A stretch of DNA of 26,739 nt from CAVLDP01 sp963661945 (GTDB lineage Bacteria; Bacillota; Clostridia; Lachnospirales; Lachnospiraceae), in assembly GCA_963661945.1 (NCBI GenBank), contig CAVLDP010000024.1, positions 1 through 26,739 on the forward strand, written 5' to 3'. Both the position numbers and the translations under genes were made by a program. A model generated the notes under the pieces. The model did no database searches. It was not told the DNA's origin and was given only the letters and a program-made list of their open reading frames with translations. Below are positions 1 to 8,584 of this stretch, piece after piece (the first letter of the stretch is position 1; every line of letters begins with the position of its first letter).

Positions 1-96
1 CCGCGCCCAGCAAACCTGGCGCCCGGGCCTGCCCCATCGCCCCGGCCTGCACCCACCACACCGCCCGCTCCCCCCCAACAATCCACAAACAATTAG
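1..96 (+). CDS. C-terminal fragment of upstream protein, Pro/Ala-rich tail
   Basis: Frame 1 is open from the first base to a TAG stop at 94-96. It encodes a tail of about 31 residues dominated by Pro and Ala, ending in PPAPPQQSTNN. The stretch is strongly C-rich (33 of the first 60 bases are C), unlike the operon that follows. A hairpin with a T-tract starts 8 bases after the stop, which supports this being the true end of a gene. Low-complexity Pro-rich tails occur at the C-termini of Gram-positive cell-envelope proteins such as class A penicillin-binding proteins, but nothing here identifies the family. A run of seven C at 70-76 lies just before the stop, so the last residues depend on its length being correct. 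The gene is partial and its function is unknown. Confidence 0.6.
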   Translation, partial: PRPANLAPGPAPSPRPAPTTPPAPPQQSTNN

Positions 97-103
97 TCTA
101 ATA

Positions 104-144
104 GCCCATGATATGGTATACTAATATCAATCATGGGCCTTTTT
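104..144 (+). terminator. Intrinsic terminator or attenuator upstream of the export operon
   Basis: A perfect 9-bp inverted repeat, GCCCATGAT at 104-112 and ATCATGGGC at 130-138, encloses a 17-base loop and is followed by five T at 140-144. A second T-run lies at 150-154, and the element GCCTTTTT occurs twice. It sits 8 bases after the upstream stop and 29 bases before the first operon start, so it most simply terminates the upstream gene. The loop contains TATACT (117-122), which resembles a -10 box. The best -35 candidate (about 93-98, TTAGTC) is weak, so where the operon promoter lies is unclear. If transcription comes from farther upstream, the hairpin would act as an attenuator. Confidence 0.65.
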
Positions 145-173
145 GCGCCTTTTTACAGAAAGCAGGACGTGAT

Positions 174-1040
174 ATGTCGAAGAATAATTCCGCTGGAGCC
201 AGGAAAACTCCAGCTTTTGTGGAGATACTGAGAGAGGTCTTCTCCAATCACAGACTTACGATGAATCTGGCCAAGAATGACTTTAAGACTCGCTTTGCAG
301 GGTCATACCTTGGTATTATCTGGGCCTTTGTTCAGCCGGTGGTGACCGTGCTTGTCTATTGGTTTGTCTTTGAAAAGGCTCTGAACCAAGGAACCCAGGC
401 GACCAAGGAGGGCATAGGTGTACCTTATGTGCTTTGGTTGATTTCGGGACTTGTGCCATGGTTTTATTTCTCAGAAGCCATCGCAAATGGCACGAATACG
501 CTAATTGAATATAGTTACCTGGTGAAGAAGGTGGTCTTCAACATATCTACCTTGCCGGTTGTGAAGCTGATTAGCAGTATCTTCGTGCATTGCTTCTTCG
601 TGGTCTTCATGTTGGGGCTTTATGCTTGTTATGGTTTCCTGCCGACGGTCTACATGCTGCAGATTATCTATTATTCCTTCTGCATGGTGGTCTTTTGTCT
701 GGGCTTTATCTATGCCAGCGCGGCGATTACGGTCTTCTTCCGTGATTTCAGCCAGATTATCGGCATCTGCCTTCAGGTGGGAATCTGGGCGACCCCGATT
801 ATGTGGAACATGGATGGCATGCTTGCAAATGGCAGCATGAACCACACCATCGCCACTATTCTGATGATGAACCCGATGTACTATATTGTGTCAGGGTATC
901 GCGATGCTATGATTTCGAATGTCTGGTTTTTCGAGAAGCCGGGACTGACGATTTATTTCTGGGTTCTTACGGCCCTTGTATTTGTGATTGGAACTAGTAT
1001 TTTCCGCAGACTGCGTCCGCACTTTGCTGACGTGCTCTAG
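174..1040 (+). CDS. wzm: ABC-2 type polysaccharide export permease (Wzm/TagG-like)
   Basis: A 288-residue inner-membrane permease of the ABC-2 family that exports lipid-linked polysaccharides and teichoic acids. The N-terminal motif NDFKTRFAGSYLGIIWAFVQP, the stretch PYVLWLISGLVPWFYFSEA, and the C-terminal WATPIMW and NPMYYIVSGYRD regions are characteristic of Wzm/TagG proteins. About six hydrophobic segments are visible and the length is normal for the family. The frame is open back to 108, but that ATG lies inside the terminator stem. I chose 174 because AGGA at 164-167 precedes it by 6 bases and the protein then starts MSKNNS. It is followed 14 bases later by its ATPase, the usual wzm-wzt order. 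It presumably moves the glycan built by the downstream glycosyltransferases across the membrane. Confidence 0.93.
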   Translation: MSKNNSAGARKTPAFVEILREVFSNHRLTMNLAKNDFKTRFAGSYLGIIWAFVQPVVTVLVYWFVFEKALNQGTQATKEGIGVPYVLWLISGLVPWFYFSEAIANGTNTLIEYSYLVKKVVFNISTLPVVKLISSIFVHCFFVVFMLGLYACYGFLPTVYMLQIIYYSFCMVVFCLGFIYASAAITVFFRDFSQIIGICLQVGIWATPIMWNMDGMLANGSMNHTIATILMMNPMYYIVSGYRDAMISNVWFFEKPGLTIYFWVLTALVFVIGTSIFRRLRPHFADVL

Positions 1041-1054
1041 GGAGTAGGATTGAT

Positions 1055-2341
1055 ATGGAAGAGTATGCAATTTCGGTAAATGAAGTCAGCAAGATGTACA
1101 AGCTCTACGACCGCAATCGCGATCGTGTGGCGGATGCGCTGGGCTTTGGCAAGAAGAAGAGATTTCATGAGCACTATGCTCTGCATGATTTATCATTTGC
1201 CATAAAAAAAGGTGAGACGGTGGGCATTATCGGCACAAATGGTGCTGGTAAGTCTACGATTCTGAAGATTATTACAGGCGTGCTGAACCCAACTGAGGGT
1301 GAGGTAGTGATCGATGGCCGAATCTCGGCTCTGCTGGAGCTTGGCGCCGGATTCAACATGGAGTATACCGGCATCGAGAATGTCTATCTGAATGGAACGA
1401 TGATTGGTTTCAGCCGAGAAGAGATTGATGCGAAGCTTGATGATATTTTAGACTTTGCGGATATTGGCGATTTCGTCTATCAGCCTGTGAAGACTTATTC
1501 TTCTGGTATGTTTGTTCGCCTGGCTTTTGCGGTGGCCATTAATATCGAGCCAGAGATTCTGATTGTCGATGAGGCGCTGTCGGTGGGAGATGTCTTCTTC
1601 CAGAACAAGTGCTATCGCAAGTTCGAGGAATTCAAGGAGCAGGGCAAGACCATTGTCTTCGTGAGCCATGACCTAAGTTCCGTCGCCAAGTATTGCGACA
1701 GGGTGGTTCTTCTGAACAAGGGGCGCAAGATGGCGGAAGGCTTGCCAAAGGACATGATCAACCTCTACAAGAAGCTTCTCGTGAACCAGGTGGATGATAT
1801 GGGGCGCGAACTGACATGTCAATCTACCATGACGGAAGAAAAGGGGCAGGAATCAGGCCTTTGGAAGGATCATTTCACACTGAATCCTGAAGTGGAGGAA
1901 TATGGCGACGGCACGGCATCGATTATTGATTTTGGTGTCTTCGACGAAGGCGGAATTCTGACATCTTCTATTGAGAAGGGGACGACATTCGAGATTCGAT
2001 CCAAGGTGAGGTTCAATCAGCCGGTGCAGGACCCGATCTTCACTTATACATTTCGAAATATCCACGGAACCGCAATTACTGGCACCAACACCCTTATCGA
2101 GCAGGTGTCCTGCGGACCGGTTCAGCCGGGAGATATCCGTGTGGCGCATTTCACACAGGAAATGAATCTGCAGGGAGGAGAGTATCTGCTCTCTATCAGC
2201 TGCACAGGTTATTCGGATGGCGATTTCCAGGCCTTCCATCGACTATATGATGTGCTGAATGTGACCGTAATTTCCGACAAGAATACGGTTGGCTTCTACG
2301 ACATGAATACTACGGCGACGATTGAAGCCGTTGAGGAGTAA
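1055..2341 (+). CDS. wzt: ABC transporter ATP-binding subunit with Wzt C-terminal domain
   Basis: A 428-residue cytoplasmic ATPase that energises the permease encoded just upstream. Walker A (GTNGAGKST, residues 60-68), the signature YSSGM (148-152, S-S-G in place of LSGG as in this subfamily), Walker B ILIVDE (168-173) and the H-loop His205 are all present. Residues from about 275 to 425 form an extra C-terminal region resembling the Wzt-C beta-sandwich. In O-antigen exporters such as O9a this domain recognises the modified non-reducing end of the glycan. The extension suggests that export is coupled to chain completion or capping, unlike short TagH or KpsT ATPases. AGGA at 1046-1049 precedes the ATG. 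The next gene starts 2 bases after the stop, suggesting translational coupling. Confidence 0.93.
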   Translation: MEEYAISVNEVSKMYKLYDRNRDRVADALGFGKKKRFHEHYALHDLSFAIKKGETVGIIGTNGAGKSTILKIITGVLNPTEGEVVIDGRISALLELGAGFNMEYTGIENVYLNGTMIGFSREEIDAKLDDILDFADIGDFVYQPVKTYSSGMFVRLAFAVAINIEPEILIVDEALSVGDVFFQNKCYRKFEEFKEQGKTIVFVSHDLSSVAKYCDRVVLLNKGRKMAEGLPKDMINLYKKLLVNQVDDMGRELTCQSTMTEEKGQESGLWKDHFTLNPEVEEYGDGTASIIDFGVFDEGGILTSSIEKGTTFEIRSKVRFNQPVQDPIFTYTFRNIHGTAITGTNTLIEQVSCGPVQPGDIRVAHFTQEMNLQGGEYLLSISCTGYSDGDFQAFHRLYDVLNVTVISDKNTVGFYDMNTTATIEAVEE

Positions 2342-2343
2342 AT

Positions 2344-4872
2344 GTGAACAACAATCTCAAGATTATCAAGATTCGAAAACATGTATTTCATAGGGATCAG
2401 GTTGTCTTTCAGGGAGCAGTCTACGATTGTAGGCTGAGCCACGGTGTGGTGGCTGTCCTGGTTGATGGCAAGGAAGTGGAGGCGAATATTTCCTACCGCG
2501 AGGGGCGAGATATCTGGGCCCTCTACCGTCTGCCGGGCCATATGGTGACAGAGGAGATTACCATTGAGATCCCACATTCTGCCCTTAATGATGCAGACCA
2601 TGTGGAAATCTATGCCACGGTAAATGGAATCATGAACCGACTCTACAAGACTCGGGTCAAGCAGGTGGAGAATCTTCTGGCAGAGTCCATGTGCCAGGTG
2701 GATGAAATTAAGCTTGCTGCGAAGAAGAATGCGGCGGAATCGGCGAGAGAATCGGCGACAGAATCTGCGCCAGCATCTACGAGAGAATCTGCGCCGGAAT
2801 CGAAACAACTCAAGATTCGCGGCTGGGCCGTATATGATAAGGAGCGCACGCTGACTCTTCGAGATGCGGCAGGAAATGAGCTTCCGTACGAGATTAGCTA
2901 CAGCAAGCGGCGAGATGCGGAGGAATCCTTTTCGGAGATCGACCCACTTACCTATGCGAATGAGATTGGATTTCTTATTACAGTGGATCATTTCCAAGGT
3001 GGGAAGCTAAGTCTTGTAGCGACCTGCGATGGCGATACTCAGGTGATTGAGATTGACCCAGGGAGATCCGGCGAGACAGATCAGGCCAGCCTTCCGGCCA
3101 AGATGGTGCGCTATCTTAGATACAATGGTGCCAAGTCCTTCTTCCTTCGAATTGGTGAGAAGATGGGGTCTGGCAAGGTCAAGCAGAATGATCAGAATTA
3201 TATGGATTGGCTTAAGCTGCACGAGCCAACTGTTGAGGATATTGAGAAGCAGTATTCGCATGAATTTGCCAAGGATATTACATTTTCCATCGCGGTGCCT
3301 CTCTATCACACGCCTCGCAAGTACTTGTCCGAGATGATCGAGTCCGTTCAGGCGCAGACCTATTCCAAATGGCAACTCTGCCTGGCGGATGGCAGCGAGG
3401 ATGATAGCATAGGGCGTTACATCGCTGAGAATTATGGGGACGACAGCAGGATTTCCTATCAGCATCTTATGGTAAATGAAGGAATCTCAGGCAATACCAA
3501 TGCCGCCCTCTCTATGGCGACTGGTGACTATGTTGCTCTATGCGACCACGACGATTTGCTGGCACCGAACGCCCTCTATGAACTGATGAGGGTCATTGAG
3601 GCCCATGATGACGCGGATGTCATCTATACAGATGAGGACAAGATTGACAGGCGGAGCAAGAAGAGATTTGATCCTTATTTCAAATCAGATTTCAATATCG
3701 ATCTGCTCTGCGCTAATAATTACATTTGCCATCTATTTGCCTTCTCAAGGCAAATGTTAAATCAAGTGGGACAATTCCGCCAGGAATTCGATGGCGCCCA
3801 GGATCATGACTTCATCCTCAGATGCGTGGAGGAGGCAAGGCAGGTCTATCATGTGCCGATGGTTCTCTATCATTGGAGATGCCATGAGGATAGTACGGCA
3901 TCGAATCCAGAGTCTAAGCTCTATGCTTATGAGGCGGGACTTCGTGCGGTTCAGGCTCATTTCGACCGAATCGGTGTCGAGGTGAGGATGGAAGATGGAC
4001 TCGATTATGGCTTCTATCATCCACATCATATCGTTCACGGAGAGCCTCTGGTCTCTATCCTGATTCCGAACAAGGATCATACGGATGACCTAGACGTCTG
4101 CCTCAAGTCCCTTCGGAAGTCTACTTATCAGAACTTCGAAGTGATTGTGATTGAGAATAATTCGACGGAGGATGAGACCTTCGAATACTACAAGTCCATC
4201 GATGGACATGACAAGACTCGGGTGGTCTACTACGACGGGGATTTCAATTTCTCCAAGATCAATAACTTCGGAGCGAGGGAGGCCAAGGGAGAATATCTCC
4301 TCTTCCTGAACAATGATATCGAGGCAATCACCGATAATTGGTTAGAGGAGATGCTCGGCTTCTGCCAGAGAGAGGACGTTGGTATCGTCGGAGCCCAGCT
4401 CTTCTATCCGGATCAGACCCTTCAGCATGCAGGGGTTGTCATCGGAATCGGCGGAATCGCGGGCCATACCTTCGTCGGCCAGACGCCAAAGGAGGCCAAC
4501 GCCTTCGGCCGCGCCAACTCCGTTCAGGACTACAGTGCGGTTACGGCTGCTTGTATGCTGACGAAGACAGAGGTCTTCCATGAAGTAGGCATGTTCGATG
4601 AGACGCTGAAGGTTGCCTTCAACGACATCGATTATTGCCTCAAGGTCCGCTCTACCGGTCGACTTGTGGTCTATAATCCTAAGGCTCAGATGTATCACTA
4701 CGAGTCTAAGAGCCGAGGATACGAAGATACGCCGGAGAAGCAGGAGCGCTTCGCCAGCGAGGTGGCCAGATTCAAGGAGAAATGGTCAGACATTCTCTCA
4801 TCCGGCGACCCTTATTACAATCCTAACCTCACCTTGGAGAAGGCGGATATGAGCCTGAACGAGGTGATCTAA
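2344..4872 (+). CDS. Large glycosyltransferase with two GT2 domains and N-terminal beta-rich region
   Basis: An 842-residue cytoplasmic enzyme with three parts. Residues 1-270 are beta-rich, with a GWAVYDKERTLTLRD-type module around 160-240 that often precedes clostridial GT2 domains. The first GT-A domain spans about 313-545, starting FSIAVPLYH, with DHDD at 401-404 as the DxD-like site and QDHD at 486-489. The second spans about 568-815, starting PLVSILIPNKD, with NND at 656-658 and FNDIDYCLK near 759-767, as in rhamnosyltransferase-like GT2 proteins. Two active sites imply two linkages or alternating chain extension. The start is GTG at 2344, 5 bases after GAGGAG; the overlapping ATG at 2342 meets TGA at once. 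Residues 132-153 are a repetitive xESA linker. The donor sugar cannot be named from sequence. Confidence 0.9.
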   Translation: MNNNLKIIKIRKHVFHRDQVVFQGAVYDCRLSHGVVAVLVDGKEVEANISYREGRDIWALYRLPGHMVTEEITIEIPHSALNDADHVEIYATVNGIMNRLYKTRVKQVENLLAESMCQVDEIKLAAKKNAAESARESATESAPASTRESAPESKQLKIRGWAVYDKERTLTLRDAAGNELPYEISYSKRRDAEESFSEIDPLTYANEIGFLITVDHFQGGKLSLVATCDGDTQVIEIDPGRSGETDQASLPAKMVRYLRYNGAKSFFLRIGEKMGSGKVKQNDQNYMDWLKLHEPTVEDIEKQYSHEFAKDITFSIAVPLYHTPRKYLSEMIESVQAQTYSKWQLCLADGSEDDSIGRYIAENYGDDSRISYQHLMVNEGISGNTNAALSMATGDYVALCDHDDLLAPNALYELMRVIEAHDDADVIYTDEDKIDRRSKKRFDPYFKSDFNIDLLCANNYICHLFAFSRQMLNQVGQFRQEFDGAQDHDFILRCVEEARQVYHVPMVLYHWRCHEDSTASNPESKLYAYEAGLRAVQAHFDRIGVEVRMEDGLDYGFYHPHHIVHGEPLVSILIPNKDHTDDLDVCLKSLRKSTYQNFEVIVIENNSTEDETFEYYKSIDGHDKTRVVYYDGDFNFSKINNFGAREAKGEYLLFLNNDIEAITDNWLEEMLGFCQREDVGIVGAQLFYPDQTLQHAGVVIGIGGIAGHTFVGQTPKEANAFGRANSVQDYSAVTAACMLTKTEVFHEVGMFDETLKVAFNDIDYCLKVRSTGRLVVYNPKAQMYHYESKSRGYEDTPEKQERFASEVARFKEKWSDILSSGDPYYNPNLTLEKADMSLNEVI
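2737..2802 (+). repeat. In-frame degenerate GAATC(G/T)GCG repeat encoding an ESA-rich linker
   Basis: GAATCGGCG or GAATCTGCG recurs with related GAATCG and GCATCT units at about 12-base spacing, encoding residues 132-153 of the large GT2 protein (ESARESATESAP and so on). All units are multiples of three bases, so copy changes would keep the frame. The repeat sits between two beta-rich N-terminal modules and looks like a flexible charged linker rather than a folded element. Confidence 0.8.
3735..3755. repeat. Perfect 9-bp inverted repeat inside the GT2 coding sequence
   Basis: ATTTGCCTT (3735-3743) and AAGGCAAAT (3747-3755) are perfect inverted repeats around a 3-base loop. No T-tract follows, so it is not an intrinsic terminator in the + direction. 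It lies in codons for the segment between the two GT2 domains' motifs (around residues 464-471) and could be chance or a local mRNA hairpin. Confidence 0.5.
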
Positions 4873-4886
4873 GAGAGGTTTTTCTT

Positions 4887-6260
4887 ATGAATAATAGCAG
4901 AGAGACAGCAAAATATTGGTTTCGAGTCATTTGCAATCTAATCATTACCGCCTGTATGACGGCGGCCTTCAGCTTCTTCTGGTTTGATCAGCTGAATGGC
5001 TATATGTATGTGGAGTTCCTGAACAAGGGAAACTGGATGATGGTGGGCGTCTACATGATTCTCTCCATTCTGATGATGGTTACCTTTCATGGCTATGAGA
5101 TTGGCAACAATCGTATGTCGACATCGATCTTGTCCCAGGTTCTGGCTTGCTTTATCACAAACTGCTTAGAGATCGTAATTACGGTTCTTATGGTTGGTCA
5201 GGTGGAGTTCATCGGAGAGATTATCCTGGCGTATGCCCTTCTGACCCTCCTTCAGCTTCTGCTTGCCATTATTCTGACTGTGGTACTGACCAAGATAAGC
5301 AGGGCAGCATTTCCACCGTATCAGGTGCTGATGGTGACAGGCGAATATACGAATTCACTAGCGCACAAGGTGGCTGGCCGTCCGGATAAGTACCAGATTG
5401 TGGAGACCATCTCCTGCGAGGAGCCGCTTGATTCCATTGCGGAGAAGCTTGCTTCCTACGATGCAATCCTGTTAAATGACATTCCAACCTCCACTAGAAA
5501 TGAGATTCTAAAGGTCTGCTTCGACCAGAAGAAGAGAGTCTACTTCACCCCGAAGATCTCAGATATCTTCGTGAAGGGTTCCGAGGAAATGAATATCTTC
5601 GATACGCCTCTCTACCTCTGCCGCAACTCATCTATGAGCCTGCCACAGAGATTCATCAAGAGAGCGGGAGACATTATCATTTCTCTCATCGGTATTATCA
5701 TCACTTCACCGATTATGCTGGTGACGGCTATTCTGATCAAGAAGTACGATGGCGGCCCTGTCTTCTATCGTCAGACTCGTTGCACCATCGATGGCAGAGA
5801 GTTCAAACTTATGAAGTTCCGCAGCATGATTACGGATGCTGAGAAGGATGGAAAGGCCAGACTTGCAACGGAGAATGATGACAGAATCACTCCAATCGGT
5901 AAGTTCATCCGTGCAACCAGAATCGATGAGCTGCCTCAGTTCTTCAATATTCTGCGAGGCGAGATGTCTCTGGTTGGACCAAGGCCTGAGCGCCCGGAGA
6001 TTAACAAGGAATATTATGAGGAAATTCCAGAATTTGCTTATCGACTTCGTGTGAAGGCGGGACTGACGGGCTATGCTCAGGTTTATGGCAAATATAACAC
6101 CACCTCATATGACAAATTAAAGCTTGATTTAATATACGTTCAGAAAGCAAGCGTGCTTCTGGATCTGCAGCTTATTCTTCTGACACTTCGTGTGGTATTC
6201 ACCAAGGATGCTACGGAAGGATTAGAGGAAGGCCAGACAAACGCATCGACCAAGAATTAG
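4887..6260 (+). CDS. Polyisoprenyl-phosphate sugar-1-phosphate transferase (CpsE/WbaP family)
   Basis: A 457-residue membrane enzyme that starts glycan assembly by moving a sugar-1-phosphate from a nucleotide sugar to undecaprenyl phosphate. Four hydrophobic segments lie in residues 12-135, followed by a cytoplasmic nucleotide-fold region (about 145-245). The catalytic domain runs from about 254 to 440. Its hallmarks are the membrane-entering segment 258-286, KLMKFRSM (307-314), DELPQFFNILRG (347-358, with the catalytic Asp-Glu pair), LVGPRPERPE (362-371) and AGLTGYAQVYG (391-401). Length and architecture match CpsE/WbaP-type proteins rather than the short PglC type. An AGAGAGG site precedes the ATG. 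It sits among the glycosyltransferases and is the likely committed step. The sugar (glucose, galactose or an amino sugar) is not readable from sequence. Confidence 0.93.
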   Translation: MNNSRETAKYWFRVICNLIITACMTAAFSFFWFDQLNGYMYVEFLNKGNWMMVGVYMILSILMMVTFHGYEIGNNRMSTSILSQVLACFITNCLEIVITVLMVGQVEFIGEIILAYALLTLLQLLLAIILTVVLTKISRAAFPPYQVLMVTGEYTNSLAHKVAGRPDKYQIVETISCEEPLDSIAEKLASYDAILLNDIPTSTRNEILKVCFDQKKRVYFTPKISDIFVKGSEEMNIFDTPLYLCRNSSMSLPQRFIKRAGDIIISLIGIIITSPIMLVTAILIKKYDGGPVFYRQTRCTIDGREFKLMKFRSMITDAEKDGKARLATENDDRITPIGKFIRATRIDELPQFFNILRGEMSLVGPRPERPEINKEYYEEIPEFAYRLRVKAGLTGYAQVYGKYNTTSYDKLKLDLIYVQKASVLLDLQLILLTLRVVFTKDATEGLEEGQTNASTKN

Positions 6261-6273
6261 TGGATTTGGTCGC

Positions 6274-7473
6274 GTGACTTATGAGATAGGAATCATTGGG
6301 AATACTATGGAAGCTATGACTTATGCGGAGGCGATGGCCCTCCCAGTAGAAGACAAGAAGAAGATTATATTGGTCTCTCGTCTGGGCAAGTTCTTCTCAG
6401 ACTTTGAGCTTGATAATATCTCCATCCTGCAGGAGATGGGCTATGAGGTCTGGTGCGCGGGCAACTTCGACGGAGACAATCATAGACTGGATCCGACTGG
6501 TGTGCGGAAGGTTCATTTTGCCTTTGTGAGGAATCCGCTCAGCACAGGGAATCTCAAGGAAGCGAAGAAGCTGTCAGCCCTTATGAGCCGACAGGGCTTC
6601 TCTGGCATGCATTGCAATATGCCGGTTGGCGGTGTGATGGCTCGTCTTGCAGCACACAAGGCTAAGCTTCATCCAGTTATCTATACCGCACACGGCTTTC
6701 AGTTCTGCCAGGGCGGACCGAAGAAGGATTGGCTTCTCTTCTATCCAGTGGAGAAGTTCCTGTCCCGTTATACCGATTATCTGATTACGATAAATGAAGA
6801 AGACTACGCTCTGTCTCAGAAGATGCATGCAAAGCATACCATGTATATTCCAGGCGTTGGCGTTGATACGATGCGATATAGCGCTGCAGCTTCCGAGAGA
6901 GAGGCTCTCTGCGAGGAACTGGGTATCTCAGAGGATGCCTTCCTATTCCTATCGGTGGGAGAGCTATCGGTTCGTAAGAATCACGAAGCTCCAATTCGAG
7001 GCTTGGCTGAGCTTCTGTCACAAGATGATAAGTTAAATGTACATTATATAATTGCTGGCATCGGAGCCCTGGATTCATATCTACGGGATCTCGTGGCGGA
7101 ACTTGGAATTTCTGACTATGTTCATTTCCTGGGTTGGCGAGATGACATTGCCAGACTGAATAAGTCCTGCGATGTCGCAATTCTCCCATCGAAGAGGGAG
7201 GGACTTCCGGTGGCGCTTCTTGAAGCACTCGCGGCAGGTCGCCCTTGTATTGCAGCGAAGGCTCGTGGCAACACAGAGCTGGTGCTTGAGGGAGAGAATG
7301 GATTCCTGGTTGAGGCGACAGACCCTCATGCCTATGCCGATGCCATGAAGCAGATGATGTCCATGGATCGTGGCGAGATGTCCCGGAAGAGCTTAGAACA
7401 CATTAAGAAGTACGACATCGCAATTGTGCATGAGATGATGAAGGAAAACTACGAGAGGATACTAGGGCAGTAG
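6274..7473 (+). CDS. GT4 family glycosyltransferase, EpsD-like
   Basis: A GT-B fold glycosyltransferase of up to 399 residues. The N-terminal part begins KKIILVSRLGKFFSDFELD, and YTAHGFQFCQGGP near residues 140-150 and ITINEEDY are typical of EpsD-like enzymes. The C-terminal half holds FLSVGELSVRKNHE and the GT4 E-x7-E motif, E309 to E317 (EGLPVALLE). It acts in the cytoplasm on a lipid-linked acceptor. The start is uncertain: GTG at 6274 opens the frame but has no clear ribosome binding site. ATG codons at 6307 (GGGAA 4 bases before), 6316 and 6334 are also possible, and the conserved fold begins only after residue 28. The stop is immediately followed by the next ATG. Confidence 0.88.
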   Translation: MTYEIGIIGNTMEAMTYAEAMALPVEDKKKIILVSRLGKFFSDFELDNISILQEMGYEVWCAGNFDGDNHRLDPTGVRKVHFAFVRNPLSTGNLKEAKKLSALMSRQGFSGMHCNMPVGGVMARLAAHKAKLHPVIYTAHGFQFCQGGPKKDWLLFYPVEKFLSRYTDYLITINEEDYALSQKMHAKHTMYIPGVGVDTMRYSAAASEREALCEELGISEDAFLFLSVGELSVRKNHEAPIRGLAELLSQDDKLNVHYIIAGIGALDSYLRDLVAELGISDYVHFLGWRDDIARLNKSCDVAILPSKREGLPVALLEALAAGRPCIAAKARGNTELVLEGENGFLVEATDPHAYADAMKQMMSMDRGEMSRKSLEHIKKYDIAIVHEMMKENYERILGQ

Positions 7474-8541
7474 ATGAAGGTATTACATGTCTTAAAATCT
7501 AAGATCTATTCCGGGGCAGAGCATGTGGTCTGCGAGAGCATCCACGCTATGCCAGATGATGTAGAGTGCAGATATTTCTCAGCAGATGGTCCGATTCGAG
7601 ATCGCCTCGTGGCAGAAGGTATCGACTATGATCTGGTGAATCAGGTGACAGTCTCATCGATTCGTCGTGAGATTGCTTCATTTCAACCAGATGTCATTCA
7701 TGCCCATGATTTCTCGGCATCTCTTATGGTATCCATCGCTGCGCCGAAGGGAGTGAGAGTAATCTCCCACCTTCACAATAATGCCACCTGGCTGCCAAAG
7801 TTGGATCCACGCGGTATCGCTTATCGCATGGCAAGTAAGAGATTTGATGCGATACTTCTGGTGTCATCCTCTATCCTTACGGAATACCGCTACCGGTCAG
7901 CAATCGAGGATAAGGCCAAGGTTTTGCAGAATCCATTTTCGGTGGAGGAAGTGCAAAAGAAGGCGGCTACGACTTGTGACAGTAAGATGTGCCCAGCACC
8001 AGATGACACCTGCGACCTAATCTATGTAGGGAGACTCGAGCCGGAGAAGAATCCACTTGGGTTTTTGAATATTGTAGCAGAGTGTAATTCACTCGATCTG
8101 TCCCAGCCTCATTCGCATGATATATCGGCTTGGATGATTGGCGATGGAAGCCTCAGATCCTCCTGCCAGCAGATGATTCAGGACAAGAGCCTTCCGGTCC
8201 AGCTTCTCGGTTTCCAGGAGAATCCTTATCGTTATCTGAAGCAGGCCAGGATTATCTGTATCCCATCTATCTTCGAGGGCTTCGGTCTGGTGGCGCTTGA
8301 AGCTATGTGCTTAGGGATTCCGGTTCTCTGCTCTGGTGCTGGAGGCTTGTCAGATATTGTGGATGAGACCTGCGGCAAAGTCTGCAAGAGTGAGGCAGAA
8401 TATGTTACAGAGATTCAGAAGCTGCTGTCCGATTCGGCCTATTACGAGGCCAAGTCATCGGCTGCCAAAGAGCGAGCTAAGGCTTTTGACAATATCGCAT
8501 CTTACGGCAAGGAGCTGTATGGCGTATACTTAGGCCACTAA
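7474..8541 (+). CDS. GT4 family glycosyltransferase
   Basis: A 355-residue GT-B enzyme. The N-terminus MKVLHVLKSKIYSGAEHVV and the DVIHAHDFSAS segment match the acceptor-binding half of GT4 enzymes. CDLIYVGRLEPEKNPLGFL opens the donor half, and FEGFGLVALEA carries the E-x7-E motif (E268 and E276). Residues near 165-180, with several Cys and a KKAATTCD stretch, are less conserved. The ATG directly abuts the stop of the previous gene, with AGGG at 7464-7467 as a weak ribosome binding site, so the two GT4 genes are probably coupled. A 43-base gap with no visible signal follows, the longest gap inside the operon. The donor and linkage are unknown. Confidence 0.88.
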   Translation: MKVLHVLKSKIYSGAEHVVCESIHAMPDDVECRYFSADGPIRDRLVAEGIDYDLVNQVTVSSIRREIASFQPDVIHAHDFSASLMVSIAAPKGVRVISHLHNNATWLPKLDPRGIAYRMASKRFDAILLVSSSILTEYRYRSAIEDKAKVLQNPFSVEEVQKKAATTCDSKMCPAPDDTCDLIYVGRLEPEKNPLGFLNIVAECNSLDLSQPHSHDISAWMIGDGSLRSSCQQMIQDKSLPVQLLGFQENPYRYLKQARIICIPSIFEGFGLVALEAMCLGIPVLCSGAGGLSDIVDETCGKVCKSEAEYVTEIQKLLSDSAYYEAKSSAAKERAKAFDNIASYGKELYGVYLGH

Positions 8542-8584
8542 ACACAGCACATATTCCGATTGTTAAATCAAGAAGGATAAGAAT

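Noticed and set aside
108..173. N-terminal extension of the Wzm permease from ATG 108
   Set aside because: That ATG is inside the terminator stem and has no ribosome binding site; similarity and AGGA spacing favour 174.
1204..1210. A7 run in wzt as a programmed frameshift or slippage site
   Set aside because: The main frame continues through an intact Walker A and C-terminal domain, and neither alternate frame gives a meaningful product.
2296..2997. Minus-strand open frame of 233 codons with Arg/Phe-rich repeats
   Set aside because: The RRF-like repeats are the reverse complement of the ESA-repeat region of the GT2 gene; no domain or ribosome binding site supports it.
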